DNA of 64,000 nt from Enterococcus mundtii (GTDB lineage: Bacteria > Bacillota > Bacilli > Lactobacillales > Enterococcaceae), in the NCBI RefSeq assembly GCF_002947535.1, contig NZ_PUAP01000017.1:1-64000 (forward strand). The letters run 5' to 3'. Of the stretch, positions 18,032-26,114 are shown piece by piece. The first letter of the stretch is position 1, and each line of letters opens with the position of its first letter. The notes beneath the pieces were generated by a model, which was not told the DNA's origin, made no database searches, and was given only the letters and a program-made list of their open reading frames with translations. Made by a program: the position numbers and the translations under genes.

Positions 18032-18925
18032 TTACAACGTTCGTTTTACAAAGCCGTCTGCCTCAGCTAGTTTTCTTTTTGCTGTTTCTTTGTCACTATT
18101 CGTCAATAACATAACGATGGCTAGTTTAACATTTTGTTCCGCTTCATAAAAGTATTTTTCTGCTGTTTCATAATCCACTTCGGTTGCTTCCATGATGATC
18201 CGCTTTGAACGTTCGACTAATTTGTCATTTGTTGGTTTGACATCGACCATTAGATTATTGAATACTTTTCCGATACCGATCATACTGATTGTAGAAATCA
18301 TATTTAAAATCAATTTCTGTGCAGTTCCTGATTTCAAACGTGTCGAACCTGTTAAAAATTCTGGTCCGGCATCTACCTCAATAGGAAAATCAGCATGTTG
18401 ACTGATCTCAGCTTCTTTGTTACAAGAAATCGTTGCCGTCTTTGCGCCGATTGAACGAGCATAGTCTAAGCCCCCAATCACATAAGGCGTGCGACCGCTA
18501 GCTGCGATACCTACGACCAAATCATTTTCCGTCAAGTTCAACTGGATCAAATCTTCTTTCCCTAACTCAAGGGAATCTTCTGCACCTTCAACTGCGACAG
18601 TCATAGCCGCTTCACCACCTGCAATCAAACCAACGACCATTTCAGGCTCTACACCAAATGTAGGGACACATTCGGCTGCATCCAGTACACCCAATCGTCC
18701 ACTTGTGCCAGCCCCCATGTAGATCAAGCGTCCATTTTTTTTGAAAGAAACAATCGCTGCTTCAATCACTGGTTCAATACTTGACAATTCTTTTGCGACA
18801 GCTGCCGCCACTTCATGATCTTCTTGATTCATCAAGCGGGCGGCTTCAGAAACACTCATCTCATCCAAACCAAATGTTTTTTGATTTCTACGTTCCGTTG
18901 TTAATTTATCTAAATCGATCGTCAT
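18032..18925 (-). CDS. murQ: N-acetylmuramic acid 6-phosphate etherase
   Basis: This 297-residue SIS-domain lyase cleaves the lactyl ether of MurNAc-6-P to give GlcNAc-6-P and lactate. The conserved blocks [43 protein letters not shown] and [15 protein letters not shown] are present, with the catalytic Glu in DAAEC. Its ATG overlaps the upstream mupG stop by four bases (ATGA), and murP follows after 13 bases. Length is normal. GlcNAc-6-P would enter amino-sugar metabolism. Confidence 0.95.
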   Translation of the reverse strand: MTIDLDKLTTERRNQKTFGLDEMSVSEAARLMNQEDHEVAAAVAKELSSIEPVIEAAIVSFKKNGRLIYMGAGTSGRLGVLDAAECVPTFGVEPEMVVGLIAGGEAAMTVAVEGAEDSLELGKEDLIQLNLTENDLVVGIAASGRTPYVIGGLDYARSIGAKTATISCNKEAEISQHADFPIEVDAGPEFLTGSTRLKSGTAQKLILNMISTISMIGIGKVFNNLMVDVKPTNDKLVERSKRIIMEATEVDYETAEKYFYEAEQNVKLAIVMLLTNSDKETAKRKLAEADGFVKRTL

Positions 18926-19989
18926 TTCTCAATTCCTTCTTTACATTTAAATTTATAGATCATTCCTGCATGGATTTGTTGGATCAATGGCAAATCAGCC
19001 GAGATCACTCGTGCCACACAATTGACTTTTTCATCTGCTGGTAAATCTTCTTTCATTAGTTGGATTTCACCCATATAGCGAAGATACGCTTCATTATCTA
19101 ACGTGACCGTACCTATTTCCCGTTCATCTGTTAGTCGAGCAGGAATAGGAGGGATTTCTCTAAATCGTGCATCTGCACTACGTACCACAGCTTTAGCTTC
19201 ATCTTGTCGATTCGTATGTGTGCCTAAAATGATTGGACCAAATGTTGGGTCCAACAATGTCACATGCAATAAGATACCGCCTGTTTCTTTATAATACGAA
19301 AATTGTTCCTGCGTGGTCAGCGATAGCCCACCGTCACCAATATAGATCAGATCGGTTCCACATGAAGCTAAGTCTAGCGCTGCTGCCAAAGGATGTTGAT
19401 AGCGATGTTCTTCCAATGTTGGAAGTCCTTTGTATAAAGGGCCTCTCAACACTTCATCTCCTGGTACAAATCCTTGAATCGTAAATCCTTGTTCTGCTAA
19501 CCAATGATTTTTTCTTCGGTACCACGATTTGTCTAACCCTGTTTCTGGGCGCGGATAATAATTGTGCCAAGCTTCCATCTGAGTAAAATCAGCACCTGCT
19601 TCTTTTAATTCTTGCACATCTTGTTCAGTGATCGTGCTTGCATTCAAACTGATTTTCAATTGATGAGACCACTTCGCAATCTGTTGGTTCGACAGGTGAT
19701 AATCCATCCTCAGACCTGTCACACCAATCTCTTTTAATGGCTCAAGATTTTCTAAGGAGAACCCTGCCAACTCTAATGCCTTACCCGATATATCTACCAT
19801 CAACTCTAATCCAGTTGCTTTTGCTTCTTGGCCAAGTTCCGTCAAACGCCTTTTATAAGCTGAAGGATCATCTTCTGGAATATGCATGGATGTAAAGATG
19901 CCAATAAATCCCTTCTCTGCCATTTCATGGATATACATTTTCGTTTCTTCGGACAACTCTTGATTCATAAATACAGAAAAACCAAACAT
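18922..19989 (-). CDS. mupG: 6-phospho-N-acetylmuramidase, DUF871 family
   Basis: This 355-residue TIM-barrel protein of the DUF871 family begins [20 protein letters not shown]. It contains [28 protein letters not shown] and [18 protein letters not shown], all usual in MupG. In Staphylococcus aureus MupG hydrolyses MurNAc-6-P-GlcNAc, the phosphorylated disaccharide brought in by the PTS. That explains its place first in a mupG-murQ-murP operon. The C-terminal 110 residues form the second domain. GGGGGAG precedes the ATG and a strong promoter lies upstream. Confidence 0.9.
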   Translation of the reverse strand: MFGFSVFMNQELSEETKMYIHEMAEKGFIGIFTSMHIPEDDPSAYKRRLTELGQEAKATGLELMVDISGKALELAGFSLENLEPLKEIGVTGLRMDYHLSNQQIAKWSHQLKISLNASTITEQDVQELKEAGADFTQMEAWHNYYPRPETGLDKSWYRRKNHWLAEQGFTIQGFVPGDEVLRGPLYKGLPTLEEHRYQHPLAAALDLASCGTDLIYIGDGGLSLTTQEQFSYYKETGGILLHVTLLDPTFGPIILGTHTNRQDEAKAVVRSADARFREIPPIPARLTDEREIGTVTLDNEAYLRYMGEIQLMKEDLPADEKVNCVARVISADLPLIQQIHAGMIYKFKCKEGIEK

Positions 19990-20032
19990 GTACTCTCCCC
20001 CTTGTCATGTATCCGCATTCATTTATAAATTG

Positions 20033-20061
20033 ATTATACTTCGTATGAAATAATTTTTCAA
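20033..20061 (-). promoter_or_regulatory. Sigma-A promoter of mupG-murQ-murP
   Basis: On the minus strand TTGAAA (20061-20056) and TATAAT (20038-20033) are separated by 17 bases. The -10 lies about 45 bases before the mupG ATG. Confidence 0.75.
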
Positions 20062-20144
20062 CATAAATATAAAATATATTAAATTTCATTTCTTGGCAGT
20101 GTAAAAAAACCTAATCAATGAATTCATCTAAGCAACCAATCCAA

Positions 20145-20180
20145 AAAAGCCGAAAATAGCCCAACCTATTTTCGGCTTTT
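20145..20180 (-). terminator. Terminator of the T7SS lipase module
   Basis: A 15-bp stem (AAAAGCCGAAAATAG / CTATTTTCGGCTTTT) with a 6-base loop lies about 80 bases past the stop at 20259. Its stem sequence is nearly the same as the pcp terminator at 9644-9679. Confidence 0.8.
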
Positions 20181-20258
20181 ATAGATTATTCAGTTGATCA
20201 GTTCTGACAGAATCCTTTAATCAATTTATGTAAGAATAAATATTTTGTGTTTCTTTGA

Positions 20259-20540
20259 CTAACCTTTGTCTAAGGCTTTTTCTTGTTCGTCTAAAGCTAG
20301 CGACACTTTGTTGCCGAATTGCCCTTTAAGCGTCTCCTTCAATCCTGTACCTGCTGAAGAAATCGTGCGTTTTGCTCTATTTGTCTCATTCTTCCCAGAT
20401 TGATTTGTCGTTCTTATCTTCAATCCCTTCTCACTTTTCAGCGCGATTCCAAGTGAACGAGTTAAGTATTTCTCCATATCTTTCTGATATTTCTCCCACC
20501 ATTGATCAATCGTTTCAATCGTTTCAATCATTTCAAACAT
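20259..20540 (-). CDS. Small helical T7SS effector partner (TIGR04197/DUF3130-like)
   Basis: This 93-residue protein has no signal peptide. It is rich in Lys, Glu and Thr, with WWEKYQKDMEKY near the N-terminus and a middle SGKNETNRAKRTISSAGTGLKETLKGQFG like that of TIGR04197 / DUF3130 proteins. Those WXG100-sized helical proteins bind the targeting domain of LXG-type toxins (called Lap1, or TlaA in the S. aureus lipase system). It is last in the module, 19 bases after the other small partner, with GGAGG before ATG 20540. I see no canonical Trp-x-Gly. Assignment rests on size, pattern and neighbours. Confidence 0.65.
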   Translation of the reverse strand: MFEMIETIETIDQWWEKYQKDMEKYLTRSLGIALKSEKGLKIRTTNQSGKNETNRAKRTISSAGTGLKETLKGQFGNKVSLALDEQEKALDKG

Positions 20541-20559
20541 CTCAAAACCTCCATTCTTT

Positions 20560-20865
20560 TTAATCCAATTGTGCGAGTTTCTTACGATAGACCTGCTCGT
20601 TATCTTCTAGGTCAAGCTGGATTTTCTTTCGTTGATGGCGCAATTCCGTCGACAGATCCTCTTCTAAACGAGAAATCATGATACGTCCATAGTCAAAAGC
20701 CTCTTGTGGTTCAGAAAAAGAGCGTAAAATCAATCGGAGATCTTTGTAAGTTGCTTCCGCTAGCTCATGGACTTTTCTTTCTGTTGCAATCAATGCTTCT
20801 TCTTGCTCTGATAACCCTCGTTTCGTTGCTTGATATGTTTCATAAAGCTGTATTTCCTGACTCAA
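20560..20865 (-). CDS. Small helical T7SS effector partner (DUF3958-like), TTG start
   Basis: This 101-residue protein is almost wholly charged and alpha-helical: SQEIQLYETYQATKRGLSEQEEALIATERKVHELAEATYKDL, then EEDLSTELRHQRKKIQLDLEDNEQVYRKKL. I place the start at TTG 20865, since AAAGGAGGAGAGG directly precedes it. An earlier in-frame TTG overlaps the lipase stop but has the ribosome site inside the frame. Size and helix pattern fit the DUF3958-type Lap2 / TlaA partner that, with the DUF3130 protein, escorts T7SS toxins. It starts 17 bases after the lipase stop. Confidence 0.65.
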   Translation of the reverse strand: MSQEIQLYETYQATKRGLSEQEEALIATERKVHELAEATYKDLRLILRSFSEPQEAFDYGRIMISRLEEDLSTELRHQRKKIQLDLEDNEQVYRKKLAQLD

Positions 20866-20881
20866 TTTTCCTCTCCTCCTT

Positions 20882-22240
20882 TTATACGCCAAACAATTGA
20901 TTCGCTAATTCTTTGTCACGTGCCACCATTTCATTGATTTTTTGGGTAATTTCATCGGCGAGCGTTTGAAACTGTTCCGACATCTGATCGATCTGCCGGA
21001 TTTTATCTCTAAATTCCTGTGTCGGTTCATCAACGATCTCCCACTTTGTACAATCCACTTCGGCTAATGTTTCAATCACCTCGTTATAGGTCAAATGTGG
21101 CGTATAATTACGTATTCTTCCTAACCAGTCATTCCATAACTCTTCCAACTCCGTGATCCCGTTTTGGTAAATCACCCGAACATTGCCCATCGCCTCATCA
21201 AATTTACTGGCTGCGGTCCGTACGACAGCTAATGCTTGGCTATCCTCTAAATAAATTTTTTCTGATTGAGAAAGTCCGCCGCCACTTGCAGTCAGCTTCT
21301 TCCCTAACTCTTTTAATGTCAAGAATTCTTTGATTTGAACCTTGAGCCACTCATTTTCTTCTTTCAAACGCTTGATTTCATCTAGCGTATGCTCGCCATT
21401 GACTGCTAGTAGTTTGATCATTGCTTCGTTTTCCAAAAGTGTTTGTTGCCACAAAGTTGGGGCTAACAAGATCCCTCCATTGCCATCGACGTATACAATG
21501 ATCTGACCATGCTTATCGATATAATTTCCCTCTTCATCTGTTCTGAATTGATCCAGCGAATGGCCAAATGTTTCCCAGCCCGAATTATCGATTCCAAAAC
21601 TATTGATTGGAAGCATCCCTTTCCCACCAGTGAAAAGCCCACTCGTGACGACATCTGAAGTGTCGTAGATATTGATCAGGGTACCGTTGTGATTATCGAA
21701 TAAGGCTTGCGCAAGTCCTGGGCCTGCCGCAGCGTACGTCACACTGTCATAACCATTGATCGCTGCGACAAAAAGAGCTTTAGCGCCACCTAATGAGTGC
21801 CCTGTCGTTGAGATCGTATAGCCATCTGATTTGGGATACTGCTTTTCAATTTCACGGGCATAGTTCAAAGCGGAGACAAATGCGCCATCTGGATGTTTAT
21901 TACTTCGACCAATTTCCTCAAGGTTCGTATGCCAATCTTTGAGCGAAGTCGTACCAGCATAAGCAATCGTAAGGTTTTTGGTGATGACGGAATCGGGGAA
22001 GCCAGGTACTTTTCTTAATTCATTATCACTAAGTTTTTTGAATTCATCTTTAATTTCTGCTACTACCATTGCCTGCGTACTATTTTTCTTTGGCTTAGAT
22101 TCATTGCCGATTTTGTTTTTATTGGTATCTATGGTATTTATAACTAAATAATCTTGTTTTTCTCCAATTTTAGTGTTCAGTTTAATTTCTCCATGCTCAA
22201 CTTTATAAACCTCATTGGAAAAATCTCTATTTTGATCCAT
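20882..22240 (-). CDS. Type VII-secreted lipase toxin with reversed domain order (TslA-like)
   Basis: This 452-residue protein has no Sec signal. Residues about 55-260 form an alpha/beta hydrolase of the class 3 lipase type. The nucleophile elbow is TTGHSLGGAKA (Ser149), Asp196 lies in YDTSDVV and His227 in FGHSLDQF complete a plausible triad. Residues about 290-452 are long helices ending LADEITQKINEMVARDKELANQLFGV, like an LXG targeting domain but placed at the C-terminus. This order (lipase first, helical secretion domain last) is that of TslA of S. aureus. The partners downstream and the small anchored protein upstream match that system. No Ess/Yuk core genes are here, so export would depend on a machine elsewhere. 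The target is presumably the membrane lipid of rivals. Confidence 0.78.
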   Translation of the reverse strand: MDQNRDFSNEVYKVEHGEIKLNTKIGEKQDYLVINTIDTNKNKIGNESKPKKNSTQAMVVAEIKDEFKKLSDNELRKVPGFPDSVITKNLTIAYAGTTSLKDWHTNLEEIGRSNKHPDGAFVSALNYAREIEKQYPKSDGYTISTTGHSLGGAKALFVAAINGYDSVTYAAAGPGLAQALFDNHNGTLINIYDTSDVVTSGLFTGGKGMLPINSFGIDNSGWETFGHSLDQFRTDEEGNYIDKHGQIIVYVDGNGGILLAPTLWQQTLLENEAMIKLLAVNGEHTLDEIKRLKEENEWLKVQIKEFLTLKELGKKLTASGGGLSQSEKIYLEDSQALAVVRTAASKFDEAMGNVRVIYQNGITELEELWNDWLGRIRNYTPHLTYNEVIETLAEVDCTKWEIVDEPTQEFRDKIRQIDQMSEQFQTLADEITQKINEMVARDKELANQLFGV

Positions 22241-22242
22241 AA

Positions 22243-22758
22243 TTATACACCTCCGTAATAATATTCAATTATTTCAGTCGGTATATCTATTCCATTAGGA
22301 AACTCTCTTACTTCTATAAAATACTTGTTTTCTGTTTTTTTTCTACCTATATCGACATTATAGCGCCATTTATTTGTTTCTGCGGATTTTACTCCCAAAG
22401 TTGCGATATGCTTGTTAGAATTATTCAGGTTAAAATGTACTTCTAAAAAATTCATCGGACTAATCGAATATCCAGTAAATTCTATTTTGTTTATATCTAT
22501 ATATTTCCTAACACTTACAACTTTTTCTACATATTCTTCTGTTGTCAAATCCCCATTACTATATTCTTGTGTAAACCTATCAGTTTCCTCATCATTGGTT
22601 GTATATAATCGATAGTTATTGTACACATAATTCGCCAAATCTTTCTGTATTTCCAGCAATTCTTGAAGATCTTCTTCTCTTTTATCTATATATATCTTCC
22701 CTCCGATTCCTCCTAAGATGATTACTACTAACACACCTAACCAAAGTCGTTTCTTCAT
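22243..22758 (-). CDS. Membrane-anchored probable immunity protein of the lipase toxin
   Basis: This 171-residue protein starts MKKRLWLGVLVVIILGGIGG, a Lys-Lys-Arg plus single hydrophobic segment with no Cys lipobox, so it is an N-anchored or secreted protein facing outward. The rest holds an N-terminal helix (EEDLQELLEIQKDLANYVYNNY) and a beta-rich part (IEFTGYSISPMNFLEVHFNLNN), reminiscent of the DUF1433 TilA immunity proteins of S. aureus. Its stop overlaps the ribosome site of the lipase gene. The start at 22758 follows AAAGGAGG. Immunity is inferred from position and topology; the DUF1433 link is tentative. Confidence 0.6.
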   Translation of the reverse strand: MKKRLWLGVLVVIILGGIGGKIYIDKREEDLQELLEIQKDLANYVYNNYRLYTTNDEETDRFTQEYSNGDLTTEEYVEKVVSVRKYIDINKIEFTGYSISPMNFLEVHFNLNNSNKHIATLGVKSAETNKWRYNVDIGRKKTENKYFIEVREFPNGIDIPTEIIEYYYGGV

Positions 22759-22926
22759 ATACCCTCCTTTATCAATGAATATCTGTTCCCCCATATTATT
22801 TTTTATCATAGGTTTACTCTCTTTTTTGTTATATACGTTTTTTCACTCAATTGTTTTTATGTAAAACTTCTCACTATGCCTATGGGCGTATCGCTAAGGA
22901 TTGATATCGGATGTTTTTTAATGAAA

Positions 22927-22968
22927 AAAGACATCTAAAACAGAAGGATTTCTGCTTTAGATGTCTTT
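22927..22968 (-). terminator. Terminator of the polymer-forming lipoprotein gene
   Basis: A 19-bp stem with one G-U pair and a 3- to 4-base loop is followed by six U on the minus strand, immediately after the stop at 22981. Confidence 0.9.
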
Positions 22969-22980
22969 ATGACTATAAGA

Positions 22981-23562
22981 TTATTCGCTAACTGTTACGT
23001 CGCCTGTTACTGATGCGTCGTTTTCGTCAAGTTTTGCTGAATCTTGGTATTCTTGTTTTTCAAATGTTACGTTACCCTCTACTTTTGCTCCGTCTAATAC
23101 AAAGCCATTCGCTTTTACAAGTACGTCACCTTTGATTCTTCCGTGAACGATATTTGTGTTTTCTGATTCAACGATCAATGTTGGAACAGTGATTGTGTAT
23201 TCAGCAGTCACGTTACGATCGTCGTCTTGTGAGTATAAAGCGATCTTGCGGTAGATGTCTGCACTTGCATCGTCTTTGTCATGGAATTCGCCTGCGATAG
23301 TTACATCATTTGAGAATGTCACATCACCTGTTGCTGCAACGATCCAGTTACCGTCAGCTGACATTGCTTTTTCTAAAACAGCTGGATCATCACTGATTGA
23401 AGCTGTTGATACAACATCTGCTGAACTTTCTGTTGTACTTACTTCTGTTGTTGATGAAGCTGAACTAGAATTAGATGAATCATTGTTGTCAGCACCACAA
23501 GCTCCTAAAGCCAAAAGTGCTGTTGCTGTTAAACCTAATAAAGATAATTTTTTTGATAACAT
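22981..23562 (-). CDS. Lipoprotein with a bactofilin-like beta-helical part
   Basis: This 193-residue lipoprotein has a type II signal peptide (MLSKKLSLLGLTATALLALGAC, Cys at 22), then a Ser/Thr/Glu linker to about residue 55. The remainder is short repeating turns such as GDVTFSNDVTIAGEF, GRIKGDVLVKANGFVLDGAKVEGNVTFEK and ASVTGDVTV. Each G-x-V-x-V step resembles the right-handed beta-helix of polymer-forming (bactofilin-like) proteins. A fold of this type outside the membrane may be structural. AGAGGAAG precedes the ATG. It is monocistronic with a strong terminator. No function is known to me. Confidence 0.7.
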   Translation of the reverse strand: MLSKKLSLLGLTATALLALGACGADNNDSSNSSSASSTTEVSTTESSADVVSTASISDDPAVLEKAMSADGNWIVAATGDVTFSNDVTIAGEFHDKDDASADIYRKIALYSQDDDRNVTAEYTITVPTLIVESENTNIVHGRIKGDVLVKANGFVLDGAKVEGNVTFEKQEYQDSAKLDENDASVTGDVTVSE

Positions 23563-23717
23563 TAAATTTCTTCCTCTCTTTTTGTATTCCTATGAAATTA
23601 TACCATGAAAGCGTACTTATGTGAAATAATCTTCATGAAAAGAAAAAATATTTTATATACTAGAAAATTTACGATAACATCCGCTAGTTATTTTTGTTAC
23701 ACCACGAATGAAAACAG

Positions 23718-24240
23718 CTACTCAAAGGTAACTAATTCCGTATTATCAACAAAAAAGTCAAAGAATGTGTCATTTGGCATCGGATGAAAATACGCATTGA
23801 TGATTCGGATCAGTGCATTATGACAAACAAGCAAGTAAACATTTCCCTCATCTTCTAAGCACTCTTTCAACAATGGAGTGATCCGTGCATATACATCTAA
23901 AACCGATTCCCCATTTGGAAAACGGACCGCAAAGTTTTGGCGTGCTTGTTGAAACCCCTCGTCTTCGCTAGGACGACCATCGTAATCCCCAAAGTCCATC
24001 TCGATCAGGCGTTCATCCATTGTCATAGGTAAGTTTTGTTGCTACCGCTTGCGCCGTATCTCTTGCTCGTTGCAAAGGGGAATGAATGATCTTAGTGATC
24101 GGTACTTCCAAGTCTGCGACTTTCTCAGCGAGTTTTTCTGCTTGTTGTTTGCCTTTTTCTGTTAATTCGATGTCTGCATGGCCACAAACTAAACCTTGAG
24201 CATTCCAAGTCGTTTCGCCATGTCTAGTAATATATAACAT
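23718..24240 (-). pseudogene. Histidine phosphatase family protein, frameshifted
   Basis: The gene starts at ATG 24240 (MLYITRHGETTWNAQGLVCG; AAGGAGAG upstream) with the catalytic RHG motif. It runs normally to ATKL, then a frame change near 24025-24030 leads to a stop after five wrong residues. The adjacent frame picks up exactly where the family continues (PMTMDERLIEMDFGDYDG) and goes on through FPNGESVLDVYAR and VCHNALIRIINAYF with the second catalytic His, ending at 23718. Joined they give a full-length phosphoglycerate-mutase-like phosphatase of about 174 residues. Either one inserted or two missing bases, or a sequencing error, splits it. An intact product is unlikely as read. Confidence 0.8.
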
Positions 24241-24357
24241 TAAGTAACTCTCCTTTATTTCATGCTCTTTCAATTCTATCATACAATCTCATTCAAAACG
24301 GAACATCCGCTTGGAATCGACTACAGTTCGATTAGTCTTAGGGATTCAAATTTGTTT

Positions 24358-25863
24358 TCATCTTATCCTTTTTAAGTCGATTCTTTCCGTTGCGACTTTT
24401 TCTAAGAATCGCTGGTCATGGTCGACGATCAACATCGCTGGTTTGACTTGTAATAAAAGCTGCTCGATTTGTTCTTGATTGAATACGTCCAGATAATTCA
24501 ATGGCTCATCCCAGATATAAAGATCTGCGGATTGTGCAAATGATTTGGCTAATTCCACTTTTTTTCTTTGCCCCATACTCATGTTTTCAATGGCGGTATA
24601 AAACACGTCTCTTTCCATTCCTAATTTACGAAGATTATTTAAAAAGAGTTCCAAGTCTAGCTGATTCTTTTGCGCAAAATCTGTTAATGTTCCGGTGTTA
24701 TCTTCATAGTTTTGGCGAACATAACTGATGCTGATTGTTGCCGGACGTGTGACATCCCCCTTGGATTGACCAGTAAATTCCCCAAGTAAATACTGGATGA
24801 TCGATGATTTCCCACTACCATTAGGTCCAGTTATTGCCACACACTGATGTTGCTCGATGCTAAAGCTGATAGGATCGAATAGCATCTCATCATAGCCTAA
24901 TTGTAGGTTTTCTACTGTCAACAAGCGTTTATGATGCGACTGATTGGGGCACATCTTTAATGGATCGATCGACTCCAGATCTTTCAATAATTTCTCTTTT
25001 TCACTAATTTGAGTTTCCATCCGATTGACGATTGCTTTTGAACGTTTCATTGTACGAGCGGCATCCGCTCCGATCGCTCCACGATTGACACGCCGTGCTT
25101 CGGTATCAATAAAACCAACACGTTTTTTTGTTTTGTCTCCTTCTCGAGAATTAGCCCACTCCGCTTTTTCAGCTGCGGTTTTTTTCAAACGTCCGACTTC
25201 TTTTTTGATTTTTTGGTTTTGCGCTAACTCAAATTCATCTTTTCTACGCTTTTGTTCTTCGTAGATGGAATAATTTCCTTGATAGATCACTAATTGACTT
25301 TTTTCGATGACCATAAGGTGGTCAACGACTTCATCAATAAACTGACGATCATGACTGACAACGATAAATCCTTGTTTTTTCTTATGCAAGTATTCTGCCA
25401 CTTGTTGACGACCTATCACATCTAAGTGATTCGTTGGTTCGTCAATCAGTGGAAAATGTTGTTCATCGGTAAATAAGAGAGCAAGCAATACTTTTGTTTT
25501 TTCTCCGCCGGAAAGGGAATCGTAAGGGCGCCAGAGAATTTCCGGATCTGCCTGCATCAACATCAGCTCACGCTCGATCTCCCATAACTCACAATCTGAA
25601 ACTTCTAACAGCACATCATAGGTTAGTCGATTCGTTTCCCTGACCTGTTGTGGAAAATAGACAAATTCTTGTTGATGGGTCACTTGTCCTTGATAAGGTA
25701 GTTTGTTTTGCAAAATAGTTAATAACGTCGTTTTGCCACGACCATTTCGACCAATCAGTCCTAATTTCCATGTGGAATCAATATTTAAATTGGCTTGATC
25801 GAATAGCAGATTGTCTTGGCTGTCATAGCCAAACGTCAATTGTTTGATTTCGATTTTAGACAT
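24358..25863 (-). CDS. Lsa/Eat-type ABC-F ribosomal protection protein
   Basis: This 501-residue protein has two ABC domains and no membrane segments. Walker A sites are GRNGRGKTT (38-46) and GPNGSGKSS (346-354), signatures are LSGGEKTKV (117-125) and MSMGQRKKV (428-436), and the Walker B ends IDEPTNHLD and IWDEPLNYLD. The linker (about 190-310) is Lys/Arg-rich, as in antibiotic-resistance ABC-F proteins. Lsa(A) and Eat(A) of enterococci dislodge lincosamides, streptogramin A and pleuromutilins from the ribosome. Residue 450, just before WDEP, is Ile, the residue reported in the active Eat(A) variant (T450I) if numbering agrees. An attenuator leader with an 10-codon uORF precedes it. Allele name is uncertain. 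Confidence 0.88.
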   Translation of the reverse strand: MSKIEIKQLTFGYDSQDNLLFDQANLNIDSTWKLGLIGRNGRGKTTLLTILQNKLPYQGQVTHQQEFVYFPQQVRETNRLTYDVLLEVSDCELWEIERELMLMQADPEILWRPYDSLSGGEKTKVLLALLFTDEQHFPLIDEPTNHLDVIGRQQVAEYLHKKKQGFIVVSHDRQFIDEVVDHLMVIEKSQLVIYQGNYSIYEEQKRRKDEFELAQNQKIKKEVGRLKKTAAEKAEWANSREGDKTKKRVGFIDTEARRVNRGAIGADAARTMKRSKAIVNRMETQISEKEKLLKDLESIDPLKMCPNQSHHKRLLTVENLQLGYDEMLFDPISFSIEQHQCVAITGPNGSGKSSIIQYLLGEFTGQSKGDVTRPATISISYVRQNYEDNTGTLTDFAQKNQLDLELFLNNLRKLGMERDVFYTAIENMSMGQRKKVELAKSFAQSADLYIWDEPLNYLDVFNQEQIEQLLLQVKPAMLIVDHDQRFLEKVATERIDLKRIR

Positions 25864-25881
25864 TTATCTTCACCTCGTTAT

Positions 25882-26106
25882 AAAAAAGACCAGTCCTATT
25901 TTCAGAACTGGTCAAAGAAGATGAGTACAAAAAGAGACCCACTCATTGAAAGCAGCCAATTCTGAAAATCTGCATACTATCCCCTTGAACGAACAAGGTA
26001 TAGTTAAAATGCAGCTTCAACAAATTGACTTACTTTTTCAATGCGCGGATCCCTCACTTTGTCTTTATTTGCCACTAGGTTACCATAGGTGTTTTAAGAC
26101 TGTCAA
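25882..26106 (-). promoter_or_regulatory. Promoter and ribosome-mediated attenuator leader of the ABC-F gene
   Basis: On the minus strand TTGACA (26106-26101) and TAACCT (26083-26078) are 17 bases apart. The leader of about 200 bases contains a short ORF (25975-25943) and then a 10-bp terminator hairpin (25913-25888) with six U, ending 19 bases before the ABC-F start. The uORF segment at 25956-25969 pairs with the 5' arm and loop of the terminator (25898-25911) over 14 positions with one G-U. Terminator and antiterminator are thus mutually exclusive, as in other antibiotic-induced ABC-F leaders. Confidence 0.75.
25943..25975 (-). CDS. Leader peptide (uORF) of the ABC-F gene
   Basis: ATG at 25975 follows AAGGGGATAGT and encodes the ten-residue MQIFRIGCFQ before TGA. 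Its codons 3-6 form the strand that can pair with the terminator of the same leader, so ribosome stalling or slow translation here would change which hairpin forms. The peptide itself is not expected to have another role. Confidence 0.65.
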   Translation of the reverse strand: MQIFRIGCFQ

Positions 26107-26114
26107 CCAATAAA

